DNA of 54,286 nucleotides from the NCBI GenBank assembly GCA_903870815.1, contig CAIQEI010000032.1:1-54286 (forward strand), written 5' to 3'. Positions within the stretch are counted from its first letter, which is position 1. Every line of letters starts with the position of its first letter. Source of the stretch: an uncultured Verrucomicrobia subdivision 3 bacterium (GTDB lineage: Bacteria; Verrucomicrobiota; Verrucomicrobiia; Limisphaerales; UBA11358). The notes under the pieces are model-generated. The model searched no databases. It was given only the letters and a program-made list of their open reading frames with translations, and had not been told where the DNA came from. The position numbers and the translations under genes are program-made. Shown piece by piece: positions 8,690 through 15,930 of this stretch.

Positions 8690-8747
8690 TTTGTTAAGTG
8701 GTTGAATCGATGCTCAGTGCCGATTTAACCAATCTCAATTCAACCTT

Positions 8748-10046
8748 TCAACGAATCACGTCCGTTTTCAAATACGGCTGCAGCGCCTCGGGTACCTTTA
8801 CGCTCCCGTCGGTCTGCTGGTGGGTTTCGATGAGCGCCACAAACAGCCGCGCCAGCGCCGTGCCGCTGCCGTTAAGAATATGCGGGAATTTATTTTCGCC
8901 GGTCTCGGTCTTGAAACGTAAATTCATCCGGCGCGATTGAAAATCTTCGCAGTTGGAGCAGCTCGAAACTTCGAGATAGCTCCCCTGCCCCGGCGCCCAG
9001 ACCTCGATGTCGTAGGTCTTGGCGCTCCCGAAACCCATGTCGCCGGTGCAAAGCAGGATGACGCGGTAATGCAAGCCGAGCAGTTGCAGAACTTTTTCGG
9101 CGTTCGCCACCATCTGCTCCAGTTCGTCATAGCCATGCTCCGGCTTGACGATTTTGATCAATTCCACCTTGTCGAACTGGTGGACCCGGATCATGCCGCG
9201 CGTGCCGACGCCCGCCGCGCCCGCCTCGCCGCGGAAACACGGCGTGTAGGCGCAATATTTCACCGGCAACTGTTTCTCTGGCAGGATTTCCTCGCGATGA
9301 ATATTCGCCACCGGCGTCTCCGCCGTGGGGATGAGATACAATTTGCCCAGCTCCTCCGCCCGGCCGCCTTCGGCCACGCCGTAATACTGGTCCTTGAATT
9401 TGGGGAACTGCCCCACGCCGACCATGCACTGTTCGCCGACCATGAACGGCGGCGAGACTTCCGTGTAGCCGTGCTGGGAGTTGTGCAAATCGAGCAGGAA
9501 GGAGATCAACGCCCGCTCCAGCCGCGCGCCCCAGTTGGTGTAGAGCAGGAACCCGCTGCCCGAAAGCTTTGCCGCCCGCGCGAAATCCACCAGCTTGAGC
9601 GACTCGCACAATTCCACGTGCGATTTGGGTTTGAAGGCGTAACTCGCCTTCTCGCCATGGGTTCGGATCTCCGGGTTTTCCTCCGCGCTTTTTCCCAACA
9701 CCACCGATTCGTGGGGGAGATTTGGCAATTGCAGCATCAGTTCGTCGCGCGCCGCCTCGGCCGCCGCCGCCGCCTTGTCGAGCGTGGCGATCTGGTCGCC
9801 CAAATCCTTAGTCTCGGCTTTCTTGGCTTCGGCCTCCGCGAGCTTCTTCTGGCCCATCAGCGCGCCAATCTCCTTGGAGACGCGGTTGCGCTGGGATTTC
9901 AACGTCTCCACTTCGGCCAGGGATTTCCGGCGCTGTTCGTCGAGCTTGAGGATTTCATCAATTTTCGTCTCGTCCCCGGCCCCGCGCGTAGCGAGGCGTT
10001 CGCGGACAAACCCGGTCTTTTCGCGGATCAATTTGATATCGAGCAC
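8748..10046 (-). CDS. serS: seryl-tRNA synthetase
   Basis: Class II aminoacyl-tRNA synthetase that charges tRNA-Ser, and tRNA-Sec where present, with serine. 432 residues. The N-terminal ~110 residues form the expected coiled-coil tRNA-binding arm, rich in Lys, Glu and Ala. Motif 2 is seen in FRGEAGAAGVGTRGMIRVHQF and motif 3 in SGTALARLFVALIE near the C-terminus. The TAETPVANIH block is the serine-binding region. It is the upstream neighbour of glgA (58-bp gap) and diverges from the small membrane gene at 10105. Confidence 0.97.
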   Translation of the reverse strand: MLDIKLIREKTGFVRERLATRGAGDETKIDEILKLDEQRRKSLAEVETLKSQRNRVSKEIGALMGQKKLAEAEAKKAETKDLGDQIATLDKAAAAAEAARDELMLQLPNLPHESVVLGKSAEENPEIRTHGEKASYAFKPKSHVELCESLKLVDFARAAKLSGSGFLLYTNWGARLERALISFLLDLHNSQHGYTEVSPPFMVGEQCMVGVGQFPKFKDQYYGVAEGGRAEELGKLYLIPTAETPVANIHREEILPEKQLPVKYCAYTPCFRGEAGAAGVGTRGMIRVHQFDKVELIKIVKPEHGYDELEQMVANAEKVLQLLGLHYRVILLCTGDMGFGSAKTYDIEVWAPGQGSYLEVSSCSNCEDFQSRRMNLRFKTETGENKFPHILNGSGTALARLFVALIETHQQTDGSVKVPEALQPYLKTDVIR

Positions 10047-10104
10047 GGCCTACTTTAAGAAACGGGCTTTATCGCGGCAAGCCGATTGGGTCTAATATCC
10101 GCGG

Positions 10105-10455
10105 ATGAAATTGCCGGAAAAGCTCAAATCGATCTTCCGCGCCCCGCGGCTGACCAAGGCCCGGATGATCGTGGCCATGGCCATGGCCATGGCGGCGGAC
10201 GGATTGCAACTTCTCCTCGGGCCACTCGGCTGGGTCGTCATTGACCAGGCCATTGATTGCGTGGCCATGGTTTTGATCACGTGGGTCATCGGTTTCCACA
10301 TTCTTCTTCTGCCGACATTTGTGGTGGAACTCATTCCCGTTCTGGAAGACCTGCCGACCTGGACCGCCTGCACGGCGGCGGTCATCGCCCTCCGCAAACG
10401 CGAGCAGCGAATTCAACCACCGCCGCCGCCGTCCAAGCCAGCCATTGATGTTTGA
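10105..10455 (+). CDS. hypothetical membrane protein
   Basis: 116 residues. A basic N-terminus (MKLPEKLKSIFRAPRLTKAR) is followed by two hydrophobic segments (about 22-42 and 48-75), then a short amphipathic region and a Pro-rich tail (QPPPPPSKP). The first hydrophobic stretch contains MAMAMA, encoded by three tandem GCCATG units near 10175-10193. It is divergent from serS (58 bp between the start codons). No named family recognised. The topology suggests an inner-membrane protein with cytoplasmic ends. Confidence 0.6.
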   Translation: MKLPEKLKSIFRAPRLTKARMIVAMAMAMAADGLQLLLGPLGWVVIDQAIDCVAMVLITWVIGFHILLLPTFVVELIPVLEDLPTWTACTAAVIALRKREQRIQPPPPPSKPAIDV

Positions 10456-10582
10456 TTTTAGCAGAAATCCAGAGCGTTGATCATTAAAACCGTCCAATTG
10501 GAATGCGCCCGACTCCACCGGCAGATTGATCCGCGCAAATCTGATTGAAATGCCGCCCTGCACGCGGCACATTGTTCTGGCT

Positions 10583-11134
10583 ATGCAATCTGTTTTTACC
10601 GGCCCGGTTTATGTCGTGCGCGACAACATTGACACCGACCAGATCATCTCCGCGCAATTCCTGAACCTCGTGCCCACCATCCCCGAGGAATACGAGAAGC
10701 TCGGCAGCTACGCCCTCGACGGTTTGCCCAAATCCCTGTATCCCGTCCGCTACGTCAAGGAAGGCCAGCTCGACAGCGATTATCCCATCGTCGTCGGCGG
10801 GAAGAATTTCGGCTGCGGCAGCTCGCGCGAACACGCACCCATCGCCATGGGCTCAGCCAACTGCGAGCTCGTGCTCGCAGAAAGCTTCGCCCGCATCTTC
10901 TTCCGCAACTGCGTCGCCACCGGCGAACTCTATCCGTGCGAAATCACAGAGCGCCTCTGCGACGTCCTAAAGACCGGCGACATCGTGACCGTGGATCTCG
11001 ACGCCGCGACGGTCACCGCGAAGGCCACGGGCAAGGTTTATCATTTCAAGCCGCTCGGCGACGTGCGCCCGGTGGTGGATGCCGGCGGCATTTTCAATTA
11101 CGCCCGCCAGAGCGGAATGATCGCGGCGAAGTAA
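10583..11134 (+). CDS. leuD: 3-isopropylmalate dehydratase small subunit (LeuD-type)
   Basis: Swivel domain of the LeuCD/homoaconitase family, which isomerises 2- to 3-isopropylmalate in leucine synthesis. The diagnostic block [14 protein letters not shown] lies around residues 73-86, and [13 protein letters not shown] near residue 15 is typical of the short, archaeal-type LeuD/HacB branch. The start at 10583 ([12 protein letters not shown]) is chosen over the upstream in-frame start at 10526, because the family begins there. No leuC-like large subunit is adjacent, so substrate specificity (isopropylmalate, homoaconitate or methylmalate) stays open. A kinase gene follows after 85 bp. Confidence 0.9.
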   Translation: MQSVFTGPVYVVRDNIDTDQIISAQFLNLVPTIPEEYEKLGSYALDGLPKSLYPVRYVKEGQLDSDYPIVVGGKNFGCGSSREHAPIAMGSANCELVLAESFARIFFRNCVATGELYPCEITERLCDVLKTGDIVTVDLDAATVTAKATGKVYHFKPLGDVRPVVDAGGIFNYARQSGMIAAK

Positions 11135-11219
11135 ACCTTCCGCCACTTTGGGGCTGCGCCTTGGCCTAGTCTGGTGCGGGATTGGTACCGACGGACAGTG
11201 CAGGCTAGCGGAATTGATT

Positions 11220-12053
11220 ATGGGCGAAATAAAAATACCGGGCATCATCCATCAAGAACCATTATTGGTGGCCGCCGGCGTATCCAAACTTTCCAAGGTT
11301 GAGTTTGCCAGGATTCCCGGATCGGCGCTGCTGAAAGAACCGCAGAATTTCTGGGATGAGAACTTTATTGCGAATGAAGCCCGCATGCTGGCGGGCGCCA
11401 CGCATCCCCGGATCCGGCAAATAATGGCTTATGACGCCGCTTCGCATCATCTCTTTCTGAGATATATCGAGGCCTTGACTCTGAATGAGTTGGTGCTGGC
11501 GGGGGTCACCCGAAAGGAACCCGGCCGAACCCTTAAAATCCTGCAATGCGTGGCGGAGACGGTGGCGGATATTCACGCCGGCATCCTTTGCGAGCAGCCA
11601 ATCGTCCATAATGACTTGAAGAGCATGAACGTGCTGGTGCCCGCTGCCCGGCCGGCGGAAGCGATCCTGATCGATTTTTCACACTCTTATTTTTCCGGTC
11701 AACTGCCGCCCTTCATTGCGGACAAGAACCAAAACCCGGTCGGCACGGCCAAATATATGTCGCCCGAAAAATGGGCGGGCGATTACACGAATGGTTTCAA
11801 AAGCGATGTCTTCGCCTTCGGTGTCATGGCCTATTATGCTCACACCGGCCGGCATCCCTTTGACGGCGACAACGCCCGGCTCGAACAACAAATTCGGGAA
11901 GTGACGCCGCCCTCGCCGATTCAGGCGGGATTCGATGTCCCCCGCATCATCTCCGCCGCCATCATGGCGTGCCTGGAGAAAAAACCGGAAAAACGGCCCG
12001 CCATGGAAAACGTCGCCTGGTCATACGCGGAAGCCGCCAGCCTGGGTTCATAG
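11220..12053 (+). CDS. atypical Ser/Thr protein kinase-like protein
   Basis: 277 residues with a eukaryotic-like kinase fold but altered motifs. The catalytic loop is VHNDLKSMNVLV (HND at 130-132 instead of HRD, with Asp132, Lys134 and Asn137 kept). The metal-binding DFG is DFS at 152-154, and SPE replaces APE at 181-183. A plausible ATP-anchoring Lys39 (ALLKEP) and helix-C Glu53 (NEARML) are present, but no glycine-rich loop is recognisable. Helices F to I follow normally (KSDVFAFGVMAYY, KKPEKRPAM). No membrane segment or sensor domain. Start at 11220 (MGEIKIPGII) is preferred to an upstream start at 11148, which overlaps non-protein-like sequence. Probably active, since the catalytic Asp, Lys and Asn are intact; substrate unknown. 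Confidence 0.8.
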   Translation: MGEIKIPGIIHQEPLLVAAGVSKLSKVEFARIPGSALLKEPQNFWDENFIANEARMLAGATHPRIRQIMAYDAASHHLFLRYIEALTLNELVLAGVTRKEPGRTLKILQCVAETVADIHAGILCEQPIVHNDLKSMNVLVPAARPAEAILIDFSHSYFSGQLPPFIADKNQNPVGTAKYMSPEKWAGDYTNGFKSDVFAFGVMAYYAHTGRHPFDGDNARLEQQIREVTPPSPIQAGFDVPRIISAAIMACLEKKPEKRPAMENVAWSYAEAASLGS

Positions 12054-12085
12054 GGAAATACGCTGCCGTCTTCGCCTTGCCTGGA

Positions 12086-12391
12086 CTAATCCGCCGCCGG
12101 ATTGGCGGCCGCAACCGTCGCCAGCTTGGGGCGATGCAGCACCATCACGTTGCCAACGCGCATGATTAAATGGCTGGCCGTTTTCTCCGCCAGCAGGGGC
12201 GCGAGGGTTTTCTTCTCCTCCTTGAATTCGGCGAACTTGATTTTTACCAGTTCGTGCCGGTCCAGTTCGTCGGCAACCGTGCGGACAAAGCCGTCGCTCA
12301 GACCGGCCTTGCCGACTTTGAGACTGGGTTCCATCAGCTGCGCCGCCGCTTTGAATTTGCGGATTTGCGGATTGGTCAGGGGTTCAAGCAT
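12086..12391 (-). CDS. yhbY: YhbY/CRM-domain RNA-binding protein
   Basis: 101 residues forming a single CRM (CRS1-YhbY) domain that binds pre-50S ribosomal RNA during ribosome assembly. Visible features are LTNPQIRKFKAAAQ at the N-terminus, the KVGKAGLSDGFV loop carrying the GxxG-type RNA-binding turn, and a central ELVKIKFAEF strand. The C-terminal strand GNVMVLHRPK closes the domain, and a short Ala-rich tail follows. The ATG at 12391 (MLEPLTNPQ) gives the normal family N-terminus, while an upstream ATG at 12433 would add 14 unusual residues. It follows maf by about 52 bp on the same strand. Confidence 0.88.
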   Translation of the reverse strand: MLEPLTNPQIRKFKAAAQLMEPSLKVGKAGLSDGFVRTVADELDRHELVKIKFAEFKEEKKTLAPLLAEKTASHLIMRVGNVMVLHRPKLATVAAANPAAD

Positions 12392-12443
12392 GCGTGCCCA
12401 GTCTAAATTCTCCCCGCCAAAACGCCAGCACAACGGCGGTCAA

Positions 12444-13019
12444 TCAGCCGTTGCTCCACGCGGCCAGTTCCTCGCGGAGTTGCTCCACGGGCAGGCCCAC
12501 GACGTTGCTGTAGGAGCCGGAGATTTCGGAGATGATGAATTCGCCGCGATCCTGAATCGCGTAGGCACCCGCCTTGTCCAGCGGCTGGATGTGCGCCAGA
12601 TAGTCGCGGATCTGAGGCGCAGTTAGCGGATGAAACAACACGTCGGTGCTAGCCGCAAAAATCCGCTCGCGATGGCGGCGAAGATGGATCAGGCAGACAC
12701 CGGTCACGACCTGATGATGGCGGCCCTGCAGCCGCGCCAGCATCCGGCGCGCTTCGGCGAGGTTGCGCGGTTTGCCGAGGATTTCATTGTCGAGAAACAC
12801 CAGCGTGTCCGCGCCGACCACGAGCGCGTCGGGAATTTTCTTGGCGACCGCCCGGGCCTTGCGATGGGCGTTGAGCTGGCAGATTTCCAGCGGTGAAAGG
12901 TGTTCGTGGGCGACTTCGGGCGCGTCCGCGGGCAGTACCTGGAACTTCACCGGCAGCAGCTTCAACAGCGCCGCGCGGCGGGGTGAGGCCGATGCCAGAA
13001 TGAGCGGCGGCAATTTCAC
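12444..13019 (-). CDS. maf: Maf-type nucleoside triphosphate pyrophosphatase
   Basis: Hydrolyses non-canonical or excess nucleotides (dTTP/UTP or m7GTP class) to the monophosphate and PPi, a housecleaning role. 191 residues, standard length. SASPRRAALLK near residues 10-20 is the nucleotide-binding loop, VGADTLV around 68-74 carries the catalytic Asp, and DKAGAYAIQDRGEFII is the conserved C-terminal block. The Gln after AI suggests the dTTP/UTP (YhdE) subgroup, but I cannot be sure. It is divergent from aroK, with 85 bp between. Confidence 0.94.
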   Translation of the reverse strand: MKLPPLILASASPRRAALLKLLPVKFQVLPADAPEVAHEHLSPLEICQLNAHRKARAVAKKIPDALVVGADTLVFLDNEILGKPRNLAEARRMLARLQGRHHQVVTGVCLIHLRRHRERIFAASTDVLFHPLTAPQIRDYLAHIQPLDKAGAYAIQDRGEFIISEISGSYSNVVGLPVEQLREELAAWSNG

Positions 13020-13104
13020 GTTGTCATTCTAGCGGAATGCGCCGGTTTGTCGAGCGCGGGAAAATGGGCGTGCGTTGGCCGCTCTTTTCGGCTAATTCAT
13101 CGCC

Positions 13105-13644
13105 ATGGAAATTCACCGGCGACCGGTCAATCTTGCGCTCATCGGCTTCATGGGCACGGGCAAAACCTCCGTGGGCCGGCACGCCGCCGAACTGCTCGGC
13201 TTCGAATTTCTGGACACCGACGAACTCATCCAGGCGCGCACCGGCCGCACCATTGGGGACATTTTTGCCAAGGATGGCGAACCCGCGTTCCGGGCGCTGG
13301 AGCGGCAGGTGGTCCAGGAGCTTTCCGCGCGTGAAAAGACGATGATCGCCACCGGCGGTGGGCTGCCGACGCACCCGGAAAATCTCGCGGCCTTGAAATC
13401 CTTCGCCCTCGTCATCTGCCTCTGGGCGTCGCCGGAAAAAATCTGGGAGCGCGTCCGCAACCAGTCCCACCGTCCCCTGCTCCACGATGCCGACCCACAG
13501 AAAAAAATCCGCGAGTTGCTGGCCGCGCGCGAACCGTTTTACAAGCAGGCGGATGTGTTGATCAACACCGATCTCCGCTCCGTCCGCGAGGCCGCGCAGC
13601 AGGTGGTTTTGCAGTTCAAGCTCGCCACCCGTCACCGACGATGA
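13105..13644 (+). CDS. aroK: shikimate kinase
   Basis: Phosphorylates shikimate at O3 using ATP in the chorismate pathway. 179 residues. The Walker A loop GFMGTGKTSVG lies around residues 14-24, the shikimate-binding Asp is in FLDTDELIQ, and the ATGGGLP Gly-rich loop is near residue 82. The LID region contains RPLLHD. The ATG at 13105 gives the expected short N-terminus. Its stop overlaps the queG start in an ATGA arrangement (13641-13644), so the two genes are translationally coupled. Confidence 0.95.
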   Translation: MEIHRRPVNLALIGFMGTGKTSVGRHAAELLGFEFLDTDELIQARTGRTIGDIFAKDGEPAFRALERQVVQELSAREKTMIATGGGLPTHPENLAALKSFALVICLWASPEKIWERVRNQSHRPLLHDADPQKKIRELLAAREPFYKQADVLINTDLRSVREAAQQVVLQFKLATRHRR

Positions 13645-14663
13645 AAGCCGCCCTCCGTCAGCGCGCGGCGGAGCTGGGCTTTGACGACTGCCGCTTCACC
13701 ACCGCCGCCCCGCCCGCAAGCGCGGAAAAGTTCTCCGGCTGGCTGGCCGAAAAACACCACGGGGAAATGAACTGGCTGGAGCGCAACGCCGATAAGCGGA
13801 TGGACCCACAAAAAGTTCTACCCGGCGCCAATAGCGTCATTGCACTGGCGGTCAGTTATCAAACCGAAAACCCATCTGCTATCTGCCATCTGCCATCTGC
13901 CGGCATCATCGCCCGCTACGCCCGTTATACCGATTATCACGACGTGCTCGGCGAGCGGCTGAAAAAGCTCACGCAATTTGTGAATGAACTGGGCGGTGCA
14001 GAGACGAGATCGCTCTGGTATGTGGATACCGGGCCGGTGCTGGAACGCGACTTCTCCCAGCGCGCCGGTCTGGGCTTCGTAGGCAAGCATACCAACGTCA
14101 TCAGCCGCCGGCTGGGCAACTGGATTTTTCTCGCCGAAATACTGACCACGCTCGAACTCGAACCGGACGCGCCGGAGAAAAATCATTGCGGCAGTTGTGC
14201 CCGCTGCCTTACCGCCTGCCCCACGCAGGCCATCACCGCGCCCTTCCAACTGGATGCGCGCAAGTGCATTTCCTACCTCACCATTGAATTGAAAGGATCC
14301 ATCCCGGTTGAATTTCGGCCGGCCATCGGCAACCGCATCTACGGCTGCGATGACTGCCTGGCGGTTTGCCCTTGGAACCGGTTCGCCCGCGAAGGAAATT
14401 TGATGAAGCCGCACGGGCGCGCGGATTTGGCTGCCCCAGACCTGATTGATTTGTTGCAACTGGACGACGCCGGGTTCAAGGCACGCTTTGCCGGCACGCC
14501 GATGCTGCGGACGAAACGTCGCGGCCTGTTGCGCAACGTCTGCGTGGCCCTTGGCAACGTCGGTGATGCCACCGCCCTGCCCGCCTTGGAAAAAGCCGCA
14601 CGCGACCCCGAGCCGCTGATCGCCGAACACGCGCGCTGGGCCATCGGGCAAATTCGGCTCTGA
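13641..14663 (+). CDS. queG: epoxyqueuosine reductase
   Basis: Cobalamin- and 4Fe-4S-dependent enzyme that reduces epoxyqueuosine to queuosine in the wobble position of tRNAs. 340 residues. Two ferredoxin-like cluster motifs are visible: CGSCARCLTACP, and CDDCLAVCP with its partner cysteines nearby. The N-terminal cobalamin-binding region includes the GPVLERDFSQRAGLGFVGKH block. The C-terminus (residues ~270-340) is a HEAT-like repeat (ALEKAARDPEPLIAEHARWA), as in many QueG proteins. A heptamer repeat at 13873-13900 is embedded in frame and adds a SAICHLPSAG stretch between conserved blocks. Confidence 0.95.
   Translation: MKAALRQRAAELGFDDCRFTTAAPPASAEKFSGWLAEKHHGEMNWLERNADKRMDPQKVLPGANSVIALAVSYQTENPSAICHLPSAGIIARYARYTDYHDVLGERLKKLTQFVNELGGAETRSLWYVDTGPVLERDFSQRAGLGFVGKHTNVISRRLGNWIFLAEILTTLELEPDAPEKNHCGSCARCLTACPTQAITAPFQLDARKCISYLTIELKGSIPVEFRPAIGNRIYGCDDCLAVCPWNRFAREGNLMKPHGRADLAAPDLIDLLQLDDAGFKARFAGTPMLRTKRRGLLRNVCVALGNVGDATALPALEKAARDPEPLIAEHARWAIGQIRL
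13873..13900 (+). repeat. four heptamer repeats (CATCTGC) inside queG
   Basis: CATCTGC, TATCTGC, CATCTGC, CATCTGC in tandem (28 bp), translated as part of PSAICHLPSAG between conserved QueG segments. The unit is seven bases, so the repeat shifts frame per unit. The array encodes a Ser/His/Leu-rich surface insertion that does not look like a core QueG element. Confidence 0.6.
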
Positions 14664-14782
14664 AACATCACTCGAATTCCTGGCATTTTGTTGGATAAAG
14701 CAGCGATAATTTACTGGCAAAGACTTGGGGCAGTTGATTAATATTCCCTTGTCAGATGGAATTTAAAAACCCTATTTGCTTC

Positions 14783-15907
14783 ATGCGCAGGAACATTTTA
14801 TTCACGGCGGCGATTCCGGTCTTTTCCCTGGTCTTGCTGGCTCCGCTTTCCGGCTGCAAAAAGGCGGAGGCACCGGTCGCCGGGCCGCCCACTGTGCAGG
14901 TCACTCCGATTGTGCAACAGGATGTGCCGATTTATGGCGAGTCGGTCGGCACGTTGCAGGCGGATGTGAACGCGACGATTTCCGCGCAGGTGAGCGGTTA
15001 TCTGGTCAGCCGCAATTATGTGGAAGGCAGTTCGGTGACGAACGGTCAGGTGCTGTTCCAGATTGATGACCGCACCTACAAGGCGGCGCTGGATCAGGCG
15101 GAGGCCAAGGTTGCCAAGACCTCGATGGACGTCGAACGTTACACGCCGCTGGCCAAGACGCAGGCCATCAGCCAGCAGGAACTCGACGACGCTATCCAGT
15201 CCAACGCTGCCGCCATGGCAGCCGCCGAAGCGGCGCGGCTCAATTATCAATTCTGCCAAATCCTTTCGCCGGTGGATGGCGTGGCTGGCCTGGCGCAGGC
15301 GCAGGTCGGCAATCTGGTCGGGCCCGGTTCCGGCGCGCTGACCACGGTGCAATCGGTGGATCCCATCCGGGTCTATTTTTCCGTGTCCCAGCAACTGATG
15401 TCACAGCTCATGGAGCAGCGTATCGCGGCGGGCGGGAGAATTAATTCGCCCAGCGGAGCCGCGCTGGAGCTAACCCTGGCGTCCGGCACGGTTTATCCCC
15501 GTCAGGGAAAAGTTCGTTTTGCGGATAATCAAGTGGACGTGAAAACCGGCACCATCCGCGTGGTCGGCGAATTTGAAAATCCCGACCGGCTGCTCGTGCC
15601 CGGCATGTTCGTGCGCGTGCGCGCGCTGGTGGGCGTCGAAAAAAACGCCCTGCTCGTGCCGCAGCGCGCCGTGGCGGACCTGCAGGGCCGCAATCTCGTC
15701 GCCATCGTCGGCGCGGACAACAAGGTCAGCATCCGGCCGGTGATTACGGGCGCACGCGTGGGTGAGTTGTGGGTCGTCACCGGGAACGTGCGCGCCGGTG
15801 ACCAGGTGGTGGCCGAGGGCATCCAGAAATTGCGCGAAGGCGTGGAAGTTCACCCGACTCCCTATGAGGCCGCCGGTGGCGCGAACGGGTCCACCGCCGC
15901 CGAATGA
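14783..15907 (+). CDS. RND efflux periplasmic adaptor (membrane fusion protein)
   Basis: Periplasmic lipoprotein that links an inner-membrane RND pump to the outer-membrane channel. The N-terminus has a basic start, a hydrophobic core and the lipobox LSGC, giving lipidation at about residue 25 from the 14783 start. An in-frame ATG at 14756 would add nine residues. The barrel-lipoyl-hairpin architecture is recognisable: the lipoyl half (NATISAQVSGYLVSRNYVEG), a coiled-coil hairpin rich in Ala and Glu at about 95-145, and the second half (LSPVDGVAGLAQAQVGNLVGPG). Of AcrA/MexA type. It starts a three-gene operon with the permease (23 bp later) and the outer-membrane factor. Confidence 0.93.
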   Translation: MRRNILFTAAIPVFSLVLLAPLSGCKKAEAPVAGPPTVQVTPIVQQDVPIYGESVGTLQADVNATISAQVSGYLVSRNYVEGSSVTNGQVLFQIDDRTYKAALDQAEAKVAKTSMDVERYTPLAKTQAISQQELDDAIQSNAAAMAAAEAARLNYQFCQILSPVDGVAGLAQAQVGNLVGPGSGALTTVQSVDPIRVYFSVSQQLMSQLMEQRIAAGGRINSPSGAALELTLASGTVYPRQGKVRFADNQVDVKTGTIRVVGEFENPDRLLVPGMFVRVRALVGVEKNALLVPQRAVADLQGRNLVAIVGADNKVSIRPVITGARVGELWVVTGNVRAGDQVVAEGIQKLREGVEVHPTPYEAAGGANGSTAAE

Positions 15908-15930
15908 GCCGTCACCACGGTTTTTAAGTC

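Noticed and set aside
8937..10058. 373-codon plus-strand frame
   Set aside because: Antisense shadow of serS.
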